This document shows, piece after piece, positions 34,384 to 40,756 of a stretch of DNA of 40,756 nucleotides. How positions within the stretch are numbered: position 1 is the stretch's first letter; every line of letters begins with the position of its first letter. Where the stretch lies: positions 104,590-145,345 of the forward strand of contig JARGPH010000003.1 in assembly GCA_029213065.1 (NCBI GenBank), read 5' to 3'. The translations under genes and the position numbers were made by a program. The notes beneath the pieces were generated by a model that saw nothing but the letters and a program-made list of their open reading frames with translations, did not search any database and was not told where the DNA came from. The DNA is from Verrucomicrobiales bacterium (lineage in GTDB: Bacteria; Verrucomicrobiota; Verrucomicrobiia; Verrucomicrobiales; DEV007).

Positions 34384-35583
34384 ATGAATCACTCTCTCCA
34401 CGACAATCCCTACGGAGTCGGTCTTGCCTACCGGTTCAATGTTCATCACGAAGCGGTGCAGCATCGAAGTGAGATCGATCTTCTGGAGATTTCGACCGAG
34501 GACTATATCATCCGCGAACGTCGAACCTACAGTGATCCCGACGAACGTCTTCTCAAAGACGCTCTCGGAAAATTTCCCTGTGTTGCTCACGGGCTGAGCC
34601 TTTCAATCGGAACGGTTGGTACCCTCAATCAAACTTACCTCGATTCGACAAACCGCTTCATGGCGGAAAATGGCCTCAATGTTTTCAGCGAGCATCTCGC
34701 CTTCCACAGCGTCGACGGAAACGATCTTACGATGTTCCTTGCGATTCCGTTTGAGGAAGTCGCGGTGCAGTGGGTGAAGCAAAACTATTACGCGATTCGT
34801 CGTAAGCTCGGGAGACCTTTTGCTCTCGAGAATGTGACCTATTCATTTCCTGCTCCTCACAGTTCTCTGAGCGAGGCTGACTTTCTCCGGCGTATCTGCG
34901 AGGAAACCGATTGCACGCTGTTGCTCGACGTTACTAATGTCTTTAACAACGCGAAGAATCACAATTACGACCCCGTCGAATTCTTTGACCGCATCCCGAT
35001 GGACCGGGTTTCCCAGCTGCATCTCGCCGGAGGATTTCAAAGATCGGACGGGAGGTGGGAGGACAGCCATTCCGAACCGGTTATGGACGAAGTCTGGCCG
35101 CTCTTTGATGAGGCGGTGAAGCGGGCGGTAAATCTGAGGAATGTCATTCTCGAGCGCGACAGCAAGCTGAAACCTTTTGACTCGGTCATGGCCGATATTC
35201 GTAAAGCGCGTGAGATCTTCTACACCCACCGCTCGACTCTCGTTCCGGCGGTGGAAGCGATCGCATTCGATGGCCTCGGGGCGGAAGCGCCCGATCCGCT
35301 TGCTCCCGAGTTTGCGGGACTTCGAAGTTACCAACGCACCTTGATGGGGCGGATCGCGGATCCGGCGTTTCGTGCCGCGTTTTTAGCCAACGCACCGGAG
35401 GCGGTGAAGCGGTTCGATTTGACCGACCCTGAGTGGTTTCAAAAAATCATCGACTGTGACGGGGCGCTCGTTCATGAGTTCGAGGAAGCGTGGGATTACT
35501 TTCAAAAAGAGGACCGCGAGGTCGCCGAAGAATACGAAAAGCGCGAATGGGCCGCCTGGGCGAATCAACTCGGTGGATGGTGA
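34384..35583 (+). CDS. DUF692/MNIO multinuclear iron oxidase with C-terminal helical extension
   Basis: A 399-residue enzyme. Residues 1-285 are a TIM-barrel of the MNIO (DUF692) family, related to MbnB, TglH and BufB. Likely iron ligands and active-site residues are His69 (VAHGLSLS), Glu103/His104 (SEHLAFH), Glu149/Asn150 (LENVT), Asp182/Asn185 (LDVTNVFNN), His213 (LHLAGG), Asp227/His229 (DSHSEP) and Glu257 (LERDSK). These enzymes oxidise peptide Cys and usually need a separate partner protein. Here about 110 extra residues (RSYQRTLMGRIADPAFR and following) may replace that partner. The Cys-rich peptide 352 bp upstream is the obvious substrate. A weak ribosome-binding site precedes ATG. Confidence 0.93.
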   Translation: MNHSLHDNPYGVGLAYRFNVHHEAVQHRSEIDLLEISTEDYIIRERRTYSDPDERLLKDALGKFPCVAHGLSLSIGTVGTLNQTYLDSTNRFMAENGLNVFSEHLAFHSVDGNDLTMFLAIPFEEVAVQWVKQNYYAIRRKLGRPFALENVTYSFPAPHSSLSEADFLRRICEETDCTLLLDVTNVFNNAKNHNYDPVEFFDRIPMDRVSQLHLAGGFQRSDGRWEDSHSEPVMDEVWPLFDEAVKRAVNLRNVILERDSKLKPFDSVMADIRKAREIFYTHRSTLVPAVEAIAFDGLGAEAPDPLAPEFAGLRSYQRTLMGRIADPAFRAAFLANAPEAVKRFDLTDPEWFQKIIDCDGALVHEFEEAWDYFQKEDREVAEEYEKREWAAWANQLGGW

Positions 35584-35638
35584 TGGCATCCGATTTCGAT
35601 GGTGCTCTTTGGATGATTCTATGATTAAGTGATTTCGC

Positions 35639-36370
35639 ATGCCTGACCTTGAGACAGCTTTAAAACGCATTCGCGACCACGGCGATTCCATGATCGAAGG
35701 TGCTGCCGATATGTTGCGCCGACTCGTCCGCGATACGGGCGATGCGATCGGTGCCGCGGAGGGTTCGATTCTGGTTCCGTCAGAGGACAGGACTCATTTG
35801 AAATTCCTCGTTTCTGTCAATCCGGCTCTCGACGGGTCGGATGTCACCGTGCCGGTTGGTGAATCGGTTAGTGGCTATGTTTTCAGTTCGCGTCAGGCCA
35901 TGGCAAAGGTGAACCCGGAGAGTGTCGGCCGGTCGCGGGTTGATAAAATAGCGAACAACCAAACGGAGTTTCTCCTCGCCGTTCCGATCATGGATGATGA
36001 CGGCGTCTACGGGGTTGCCACCTTTGTGAATCGAAAGCCCGACACGGAGTGGGTTCCCTTTTCGGTTGAGGAGTTGAGGCTCGGTCAAAGTTTCGGTGAG
36101 ATTTATGCGACGGCGCTGAAGCTGTATCGAAAAATTGAGTTCAGTGTCGCTGTCGCGGGCATTGAGATATCCGAGCACGCCTCTGAATTCGGTTTGGGAG
36201 AGATTTCGGGAAATGATTCAGGGAGTGCCCTTGCAAGAAAATACCGCGTCCCTGCGTTGATCGCTGAGAAGTCATTGGTCCTGCCCGAACGCGAAAGAGA
36301 GATTCTCTTGAAGATGTCTGACCTCCTCGGCGAGTATGCGGTAAGTCCATCCCTTGAAGATGAAATTTGA
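35639..36370 (+). CDS. GAF-domain protein in the RiPP cluster
   Basis: A 243-residue soluble protein starting 55 bp after the MNIO stop. A GAF domain spans about 25-165: an AIGAAEGSILVPSED start, VPVGESVSGYVFSSRQ in the middle, then FLLAVPIMDDDGVYGVATFVNR. The rest (165-243) is helical, with ERERE and LLKMSDLLGEY, and lacks a recognised output domain. GAF domains bind small ligands or cofactors. Here it may sense the product or a metal, or hold the protease. The last 11 bp overlap the protease gene, so the two proteins are made together and may act as a complex. No chromophore Cys motif is seen. Confidence 0.85.
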   Translation: MPDLETALKRIRDHGDSMIEGAADMLRRLVRDTGDAIGAAEGSILVPSEDRTHLKFLVSVNPALDGSDVTVPVGESVSGYVFSSRQAMAKVNPESVGRSRVDKIANNQTEFLLAVPIMDDDGVYGVATFVNRKPDTEWVPFSVEELRLGQSFGEIYATALKLYRKIEFSVAVAGIEISEHASEFGLGEISGNDSGSALARKYRVPALIAEKSLVLPEREREILLKMSDLLGEYAVSPSLEDEI

Positions 36371-37115
36371 CGAAGTAGTCAATCATGAGAAGCTTCGCGA
36401 ATGTCTTGCCTCGGGAACGGGAAAAGGGGTTTCGATTGGCATTCTCGATTCAGGTGTTGCCTCTGATCTCCCCGCGCTGGGAGGAAAGGTGGTCTCCAAT
36501 TGCGAGGTGGTGGAAAGTCGCCAGCGCATGGCTCATGTCGTTCCGCTTCCGGTGGGCGAGGATGTGATTCAACACGGGACGGCGTGTGCCTACATTATTC
36601 ACAAGCACGCTCCTGATGCTGAACTCCACAGCATTCGGGTGATTGGTCAGTCTCACAGTTCGACGTCACAGAAACTGCTCGCCGCTTTGAAATTCGCGGT
36701 TGAGCAGGGATGGGATATTTTGAATCTCAGTCTCGGGACCGAGGCCAACTATGAGCAGATCTCCCGCCTTGCTGATGAGGCCTACTACAAAGGGATGCTC
36801 TGGATTGCAGCAAAGGACAACAAACGGAACAAGGTCGGTTATCCGGCCGGTCTCGCTTCTGTCGTCGGCGTGGACATGGATTATTTTGAAGATCCCTCAG
36901 TGTTCCGGTTTCATTCCGGAAACGTCACTGAGATCGAGGCAGGTGGCGTCTACGTGGATGCGCCCACACCCGACGGAGGCTGGCAGCAGTTCACCGGAAC
37001 GAGCTTTGCCTGCCCGCAGATCACGGGAATTACAGCGCGGTTGCGCGAGCACTTTCCCGACCTCGCGCCGTATCAGTTGAAAGCCGCCCTGGCGGCGCTT
37101 CGCGAAAACAGGTGA
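36360..37115 (+). CDS. Subtilisin-like (S8) protease, cytoplasmic, RiPP-cluster
   Basis: A 251-residue compact subtilase from ATG 36360. A TTG six bases earlier is a weaker choice. The triad is Asp30 in IGILDSGV, His72 in QHGTACA and Ser215 in GTSFACPQ, with Asn154 in IAAKDN as the oxyanion residue. Signal peptide and propeptide are both absent, and it is shorter than secreted subtilases, so it should work in the cytoplasm. In RiPP clusters such proteases remove leaders or cut cores (PatA/PatG type). The likely cut site in the precursor is in or after the Gly/Pro-rich stretch (about 83-91). This is inferred. It overlaps the GAF gene by 11 bp. Confidence 0.92.
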   Translation: MKFDEVVNHEKLRECLASGTGKGVSIGILDSGVASDLPALGGKVVSNCEVVESRQRMAHVVPLPVGEDVIQHGTACAYIIHKHAPDAELHSIRVIGQSHSSTSQKLLAALKFAVEQGWDILNLSLGTEANYEQISRLADEAYYKGMLWIAAKDNKRNKVGYPAGLASVVGVDMDYFEDPSVFRFHSGNVTEIEAGGVYVDAPTPDGGWQQFTGTSFACPQITGITARLREHFPDLAPYQLKAALAALRENR

Positions 37116-37131
37116 CTTGAGGGTGCTGCTG

Positions 37132-37626
37132 CTAGTCCGTTTCTCTCAGCGTTTCCGGATTGGAAAGTAATTCCCGCTTCGTTCCGGGGTAGGTATCGAA
37201 GATTCTGCGGTGGGCGGAGAGGGAGAACTCATCGGTTCGGGTCTCATAGTCGGCGACCCAGTTCAGAAGCATTTCGAGGTTGCTGTCCTGTTCCTCCTTT
37301 GATTGATATTTGTGGCTTTCCCAGGGCCTGGACCGGCAGTTCTCCTGACAGGTCTCCACTCCGGGATTGAGAAAGATCATTTCAGTCGCGGTGCTGGCGG
37401 CTTCGGTGATCAAGGAGCCGTAGCAGCCCTCGATGACCCATTCGCCGTGTTCTGCGGTAAAGGAGCGCAACGCTTTGATGCTTTCGGAGATATCTTTCCG
37501 GACCCCGGGTGATCGCCAGGCAATATCGTCGAGGTCGAGGTGCTGGAGCTTATGTTCCTTTGCAAGGTGTTTGGCTAAAGTCGATTTTCCCGAGCCGGAG
37601 TTTCCAAAGATGACGACGCGTTTCAT
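37132..37626 (-). CDS. P-loop nucleoside/small-molecule kinase-like protein
   Basis: A 164-residue protein from ATG 37626. GTG 37632 is in frame two codons earlier. The Walker A, GNSGSGKST (8-16), is followed by LDLDDIAWR and the helix-rich pattern of adenylate/shikimate-kinase-like AAA proteins often annotated as topology modulation or gluconate kinase-like. GEWVIEGCYGSL is the second nucleotide-pocket strand. No substrate-specific motif is clear. It converges with the subtilase gene (16 bp apart) and is probably not part of the RiPP unit. Confidence 0.85.
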   Translation of the reverse strand: MKRVVIFGNSGSGKSTLAKHLAKEHKLQHLDLDDIAWRSPGVRKDISESIKALRSFTAEHGEWVIEGCYGSLITEAASTATEMIFLNPGVETCQENCRSRPWESHKYQSKEEQDSNLEMLLNWVADYETRTDEFSLSAHRRIFDTYPGTKRELLSNPETLRETD

Positions 37627-37710
37627 TTTCACTAGAATGCCTGAGTCGGCCGCGTTGCGCTACCTGAAAAGTTCGCCGCGGGGATGGGGGAATGAGCCTT
37701 CTTTTACCAG

Positions 37711-38859
37711 CTACACTATTTCATCAAAACAGAGCGCTCCGCAAAGGGAGTGGTCGTGTCGGAAAACGGTTCCTCCGATCGGGCCGATTTCCTGATGGGT
37801 GAAAAATCCGGCAAGAGGAAATTCTCCGAGCTCGTCGCGGAAAGTGACGGCGTCCCGATCCGGTTCGCCATACAGTTGCACGCCGCGACTGCGGCCTCCG
37901 AAGAGTAACCCCGCAAAGGGCTCGCCGTGTTCTTCTTTCACTTTTCCGAGATGAAGGCGGAGATCGGCTTCGGCGATGGCCGGATCCCGCATCTGAAACT
38001 GGATTGTCTGGCCGGCCCGGGCGGGGCTGGAAAGTTTCAGCCGGCCGTCGGCGAGGTCTGCTCCGATGATCGGCCGAATCAGAAAATGTCCGGTTTCAAA
38101 ATTATCGACCGATTCGGTGGCTGCGATTCCTGCGAAAATGTTGCCGTCAGCCTGAATGCGATCACTCCAGTCGAGACGCTCGAAGGTTTCCTCGAGGACT
38201 GAGAATGCCTTTCTTCTCGCGATGGAAATCACTTCATTCTCGTCGACTTCGGTAACGACGAGAGGTTCTCCGATGGGTTTGCAGGACTGGCTGACGACGG
38301 GGATGATCCGGACCCCGCCGGTGAACGCAATCGAGAGCGAGGTTGATTTCAGTCTGCCGTTTTGGGTGAAGAGAAAGAGGTCTTCTTCGTCGGGACCTCC
38401 CGAAATGACGCCGCCAATGACGGGAACGCGATTGGCTTCAGTATTAAAGGATCTGAGGTCGGATTCAATCTTTGCCGGTGCCGCCTCTGCAGCTACGGGA
38501 TTGTAGAGGACGAGGTGACCTGCCGCCGCGATGTGGCTTTCGACATCTCCAGTGCTGATCGCAATCTGAGTTCGCGGGAGCGAAAGGAAAAGGAGGGAAA
38601 GTCCGCTCGCGTTTTCCGAGGTTCGCCCAACGCCGAAGTGGCCGCTTGCTGAGCCTCCGGCGATGCGAGTCGCATGCCCGTAGATTTGGAGGATTTCGAT
38701 GAGGTCGTCGAGGTGGTCTCCATAGTCCGAGCTGACCGCTGCTATGACCAGATCGGGATTGGCTTCCAGCTTTTCAAGGCAATCGGTAACGCCCTGGGTG
38801 ATGGTCGCTTCATCGAAGGGGGAGAGGATGAGGCAGGAGGCGGAAGCGTTTCGTTTCAT
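37711..38859 (-). CDS. FIST N/C-domain sensory protein
   Basis: A 382-residue protein from ATG 38859 (a longer frame reaches 38904). FIST_N spans about 15-190 (LILSPFDE, IAAVSSDYGDHLDDLIEIL, RIAGGSASGHFG) and FIST_C about 195-365 (GIAFTGG-like turns, then LLFGGRSRGVQLYGEPDRDAV). FIST proteins are thought to bind amino-acid-like ligands and are commonly linked to signalling, though this one has no kinase, GGDEF or receiver domain attached. It is divergent from the OmpH gene. Confidence 0.88.
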   Translation of the reverse strand: MKRNASASCLILSPFDEATITQGVTDCLEKLEANPDLVIAAVSSDYGDHLDDLIEILQIYGHATRIAGGSASGHFGVGRTSENASGLSLLFLSLPRTQIAISTGDVESHIAAAGHLVLYNPVAAEAAPAKIESDLRSFNTEANRVPVIGGVISGGPDEEDLFLFTQNGRLKSTSLSIAFTGGVRIIPVVSQSCKPIGEPLVVTEVDENEVISIARRKAFSVLEETFERLDWSDRIQADGNIFAGIAATESVDNFETGHFLIRPIIGADLADGRLKLSSPARAGQTIQFQMRDPAIAEADLRLHLGKVKEEHGEPFAGLLFGGRSRGVQLYGEPDRDAVTFRDELGEFPLAGFFTHQEIGPIGGTVFRHDHSLCGALCFDEIV

Positions 38860-39050
38860 AGGATTGGACCGGTTGAGCCGGGAAGGGCCGGGTGACGCAA
38901 GCAAGTGCGTATTGTCCGTTGATTTGACGTCCCGGAGTTGCTGGATATGCGCCGGATCCGGATATAGGGAATCCCGCAGGACCCTTAAAAAATCTGGACT
39001 TTCTGCCTCAATCTGGTCTAGGCTCTGCGACTCCTCGAAAATCGAGATTT

Positions 39051-39680
39051 ATGACTATGAAAAAATTGTTTTTGGCAACCCTCGCAACCTTCACCTTCGC
39101 CCTCATCGCAAACGCTGATTCAGGTGGCGTCGCCATCCTTGACATTGATGAAGTAGCCCGCCAGTTGGGCGTTGAAGAGAAAGTTCGTGTCGATCTTCTC
39201 ACAATGCAAAACACGCTGAACGCTGAGTTGCAGAAAACTCAGAGCAACTTGCAAAACCAGATGGCAGGTGTTGAGCAGGCCGCCGGTCAGAACCCCACCG
39301 AAGAGCAGCGTCGTCAGATTCTTGCAACGAATCAGCAACTCAATTCAGAGTTCAACCGTCTCAAGAGCCAGGCGCAGCAAACCCTTGCTAACGAGCGTGT
39401 TCGCCTCATTAACGAGTTCCGCATCAAGCTCGAGCCAATCGCTCTCGATGCGGCACGAGCTAAAGACCTTCACGTCGTCATGATGAAAGTGACTCCTCCG
39501 GTTTTTGCTTACGATCCGTCTGTAGACATCACTGCTGATACGGCAAAGCTCGCCATGGAGGCGGGAATGCAGGTGGAAGCACCGGCAGCTCCGGCCCCTG
39601 CCGCCACTCCGGTTGCGACACCTGCCGGTGACGACAAAGGAAAAGGCAAAGCTGACGCCAAGGGCAAAGGCAAAGAGTAA
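39051..39680 (+). CDS. OmpH/Skp-family periplasmic chaperone-like protein
   Basis: A 209-residue secreted protein. Signal peptide (MKKLFLATLATFTFALIANA) begins at the second Met, and either ATG (39051 or 39057) could start it. GGVAILDIDEVARQLGVEEKV, then a Gln/Asn-rich coiled coil (about 50-130; ALQKTQSNLQNQMAG-type heptads), matches Skp/OmpH, which carries outer-membrane proteins through the periplasm. The tail is unusual: Ala/Pro-rich, then Gly/Lys repeats (KGKGKADAKGKGKE), and could bind peptidoglycan or lipopolysaccharide. It lies 43 bp before the Gfo/Idh gene on the same strand. Confidence 0.87.
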   Translation: MTMKKLFLATLATFTFALIANADSGGVAILDIDEVARQLGVEEKVRVDLLTMQNTLNAELQKTQSNLQNQMAGVEQAAGQNPTEEQRRQILATNQQLNSEFNRLKSQAQQTLANERVRLINEFRIKLEPIALDAARAKDLHVVMMKVTPPVFAYDPSVDITADTAKLAMEAGMQVEAPAAPAPAATPVATPAGDDKGKGKADAKGKGKE

Positions 39681-39723
39681 TTCTATCTGGAAGAACTCAC
39701 TTAAGTGGTTTAAGGATTCGATT

Positions 39724-40756
39724 ATGGCAATCAAAGTAGGAGTTATTGGTGCTGGCGGAATGGCCAACTACCACATTGATGGATTCAGAAAAGCGGGGGC
39801 CGAGGTCGTCGCGATGGCTGATGTAAATGTGGAGGCTGCAACCGCCTTTGCTGCAGGACAGAAAATCGAAAAGGTATACGGAGACGTGGCTGAGATGCTC
39901 GCTTCGGATATCGATGCGGTTTCAATTATTGTTCCCAATAAGTTTCACGCTCCTCTCGCGATTGAAGCTCTCAAGGCAGGCAAGCACGTCTTTTGCGAAA
40001 AGCCTCCTGCGATAGCGGCGGCTCAGGTCGAAGAGATGATCGCGGCCCGCGATGAGGCCGGCAAGATGCTGATGTTCAACTTCAACAACCGCGCCCGTCC
40101 CGAGTCGCGTGAGATGATGAAGGCGATCAACGAAGGCAAGGTCGGAACAATTAATTCCGCTCAGGCAAAGTGGGCTCGCCGCACCGGTATCCCCGGTTTC
40201 GGCGGCTGGTTCACGACGAAAGCACTTTCCGGTGGCGGGCCTGTTATCGATTTGTTGCACATGCTGGACCTCGCGATGTATTTCATGGGGAATCCGAAGC
40301 CTGCGTATGTCGTCGGTAACATTTTCGACGATCACATCACTAACAAAGACTTCAAAGGTCCATGGGGAATCCCCGACCGCGAAGGCGGTGTTACTGATGT
40401 TGAATCAGCCGCTCACGGCTTTGTGACTTTTGAAACCGGTCAGGTGCTGAGTTTTCAGATGTCATGGGCAGAGATGGTGAAGCGCGAGGAAGTTTCCGTC
40501 GTTTTCCAGGGTGTCAAAGCCGGTGGAAAAGTGGAGCGACTTTTCGGTTCCGACGGAGATGATGCGACAGCGATCGACACCTGTGAGCTTTACGTTCAGG
40601 AAGATGGCAAGTCTGTCGACCTCACCATTGAAGTGGAAGAGTGCGAAGACATGGGGCGGATTAACTCTGCCGCCAACTTCATTGATGCGATCAACGGTGC
40701 TGCGGAACCTCTCAACAATGCTGAGCAGGGGCTTGCCTTGATGCAGATCATCGATG
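39724..40756 (+). CDS. Gfo/Idh/MocA oxidoreductase, C-terminus cut off by window edge
   Basis: The frame opens at ATG 39724 and runs to base 40756 (344 codons) without a stop. The Rossmann start is VIGAGGMANYHIDG (8-20). The catalytic EKP is intact (Lys93 in FCEKPPA). The second domain has GGGPVIDLLHMLDLAMYFMG, with the HxxD pair. No signal peptide is seen, so it is a cytoplasmic NAD(P)-dependent sugar or inositol dehydrogenase type. The substrate cannot be assigned. In contrast to the relative at 21749-23071, it has all core residues. Confidence 0.92.
   Translation, partial: MAIKVGVIGAGGMANYHIDGFRKAGAEVVAMADVNVEAATAFAAGQKIEKVYGDVAEMLASDIDAVSIIVPNKFHAPLAIEALKAGKHVFCEKPPAIAAAQVEEMIAARDEAGKMLMFNFNNRARPESREMMKAINEGKVGTINSAQAKWARRTGIPGFGGWFTTKALSGGGPVIDLLHMLDLAMYFMGNPKPAYVVGNIFDDHITNKDFKGPWGIPDREGGVTDVESAAHGFVTFETGQVLSFQMSWAEMVKREEVSVVFQGVKAGGKVERLFGSDGDDATAIDTCELYVQEDGKSVDLTIEVEECEDMGRINSAANFIDAINGAAEPLNNAEQGLALMQIID

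Overview
The window is about 40.8 kb of a bacterial chromosome with no rRNA, complete tRNA, insertion sequence, phage or CRISPR. Several gene types are frequent in the PVC superphylum: Tat-exported Gfo/Idh-like and BNR-like proteins, a PQQ-like beta-propeller opening with WSQFRGPNG, an SGNH protein opening with GDRIALIGNT, and a CxxCH protein with a terpene-cyclase-like fold. With OmpH and LAB_N envelope genes, this suggests a Gram-negative member of Verrucomicrobiota. That assignment is an inference from gene content only.

Layout. 1-5.2 kb: a partial SGNH protein, a DUF4199/LAB_N membrane pair, an LprI-like secreted protein, a divergent HxlR regulator/DUF1569 pair with a clear dyad operator, and a secreted trypsin-like protease. 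5.2-12.1 kb: two divergent hybrid histidine kinases, one with a periplasmic NMT1/THI5 binding domain and one soluble with GAF domains. 12.1-16.7 kb: AstE-like and RimB-like genes without RimK, a two-gene module with a nucleotidyltransferase-like protein, and nrdR followed by a conserved-looking unknown gene and a HIT gene. 16.9-25.7 kb: GH63 glucosidase, MFS and TerC transporters, a Gfo/Idh protein whose EKP lysine is replaced, an exported methyltransferase with a PQQ-like propeller, and a small membrane protein. 25.7-30.1 kb: a ClC channel with CBS domains, and an operon of a Tat BNR-like protein and a CxxCH cyclase-fold protein. 37.1-40.8 kb: a P-loop kinase, a FIST protein, an OmpH/Skp chaperone and a second, intact Gfo/Idh gene that runs off the window.

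The centrepiece lies at 30.1-37.1 kb and looks like an undescribed peptide natural product (RiPP) cluster. A radical SAM/SPASM maturase of the GrrM/OscB type is followed by a 113-residue precursor-like peptide. The peptide has a charged leader, a Gly/Pro-rich middle and a 23-residue tail made almost only of Trp, Cys, His, Asn and Arg, with Cys every seven residues. Next come a DUF692 (MNIO) iron oxidase with an extra C-terminal domain, a GAF protein and a subtilisin-like protease with no signal peptide. A fused ABC exporter is encoded divergently. The proposed order of action is cyclophane formation by the radical SAM enzyme, Cys modification by the MNIO enzyme, leader removal by the cytoplasmic subtilase and export by the ABC transporter. 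A tetraloop hairpin and a 21-bp inverted repeat between the precursor and MNIO genes suggest that the precursor is made in excess of its enzymes.
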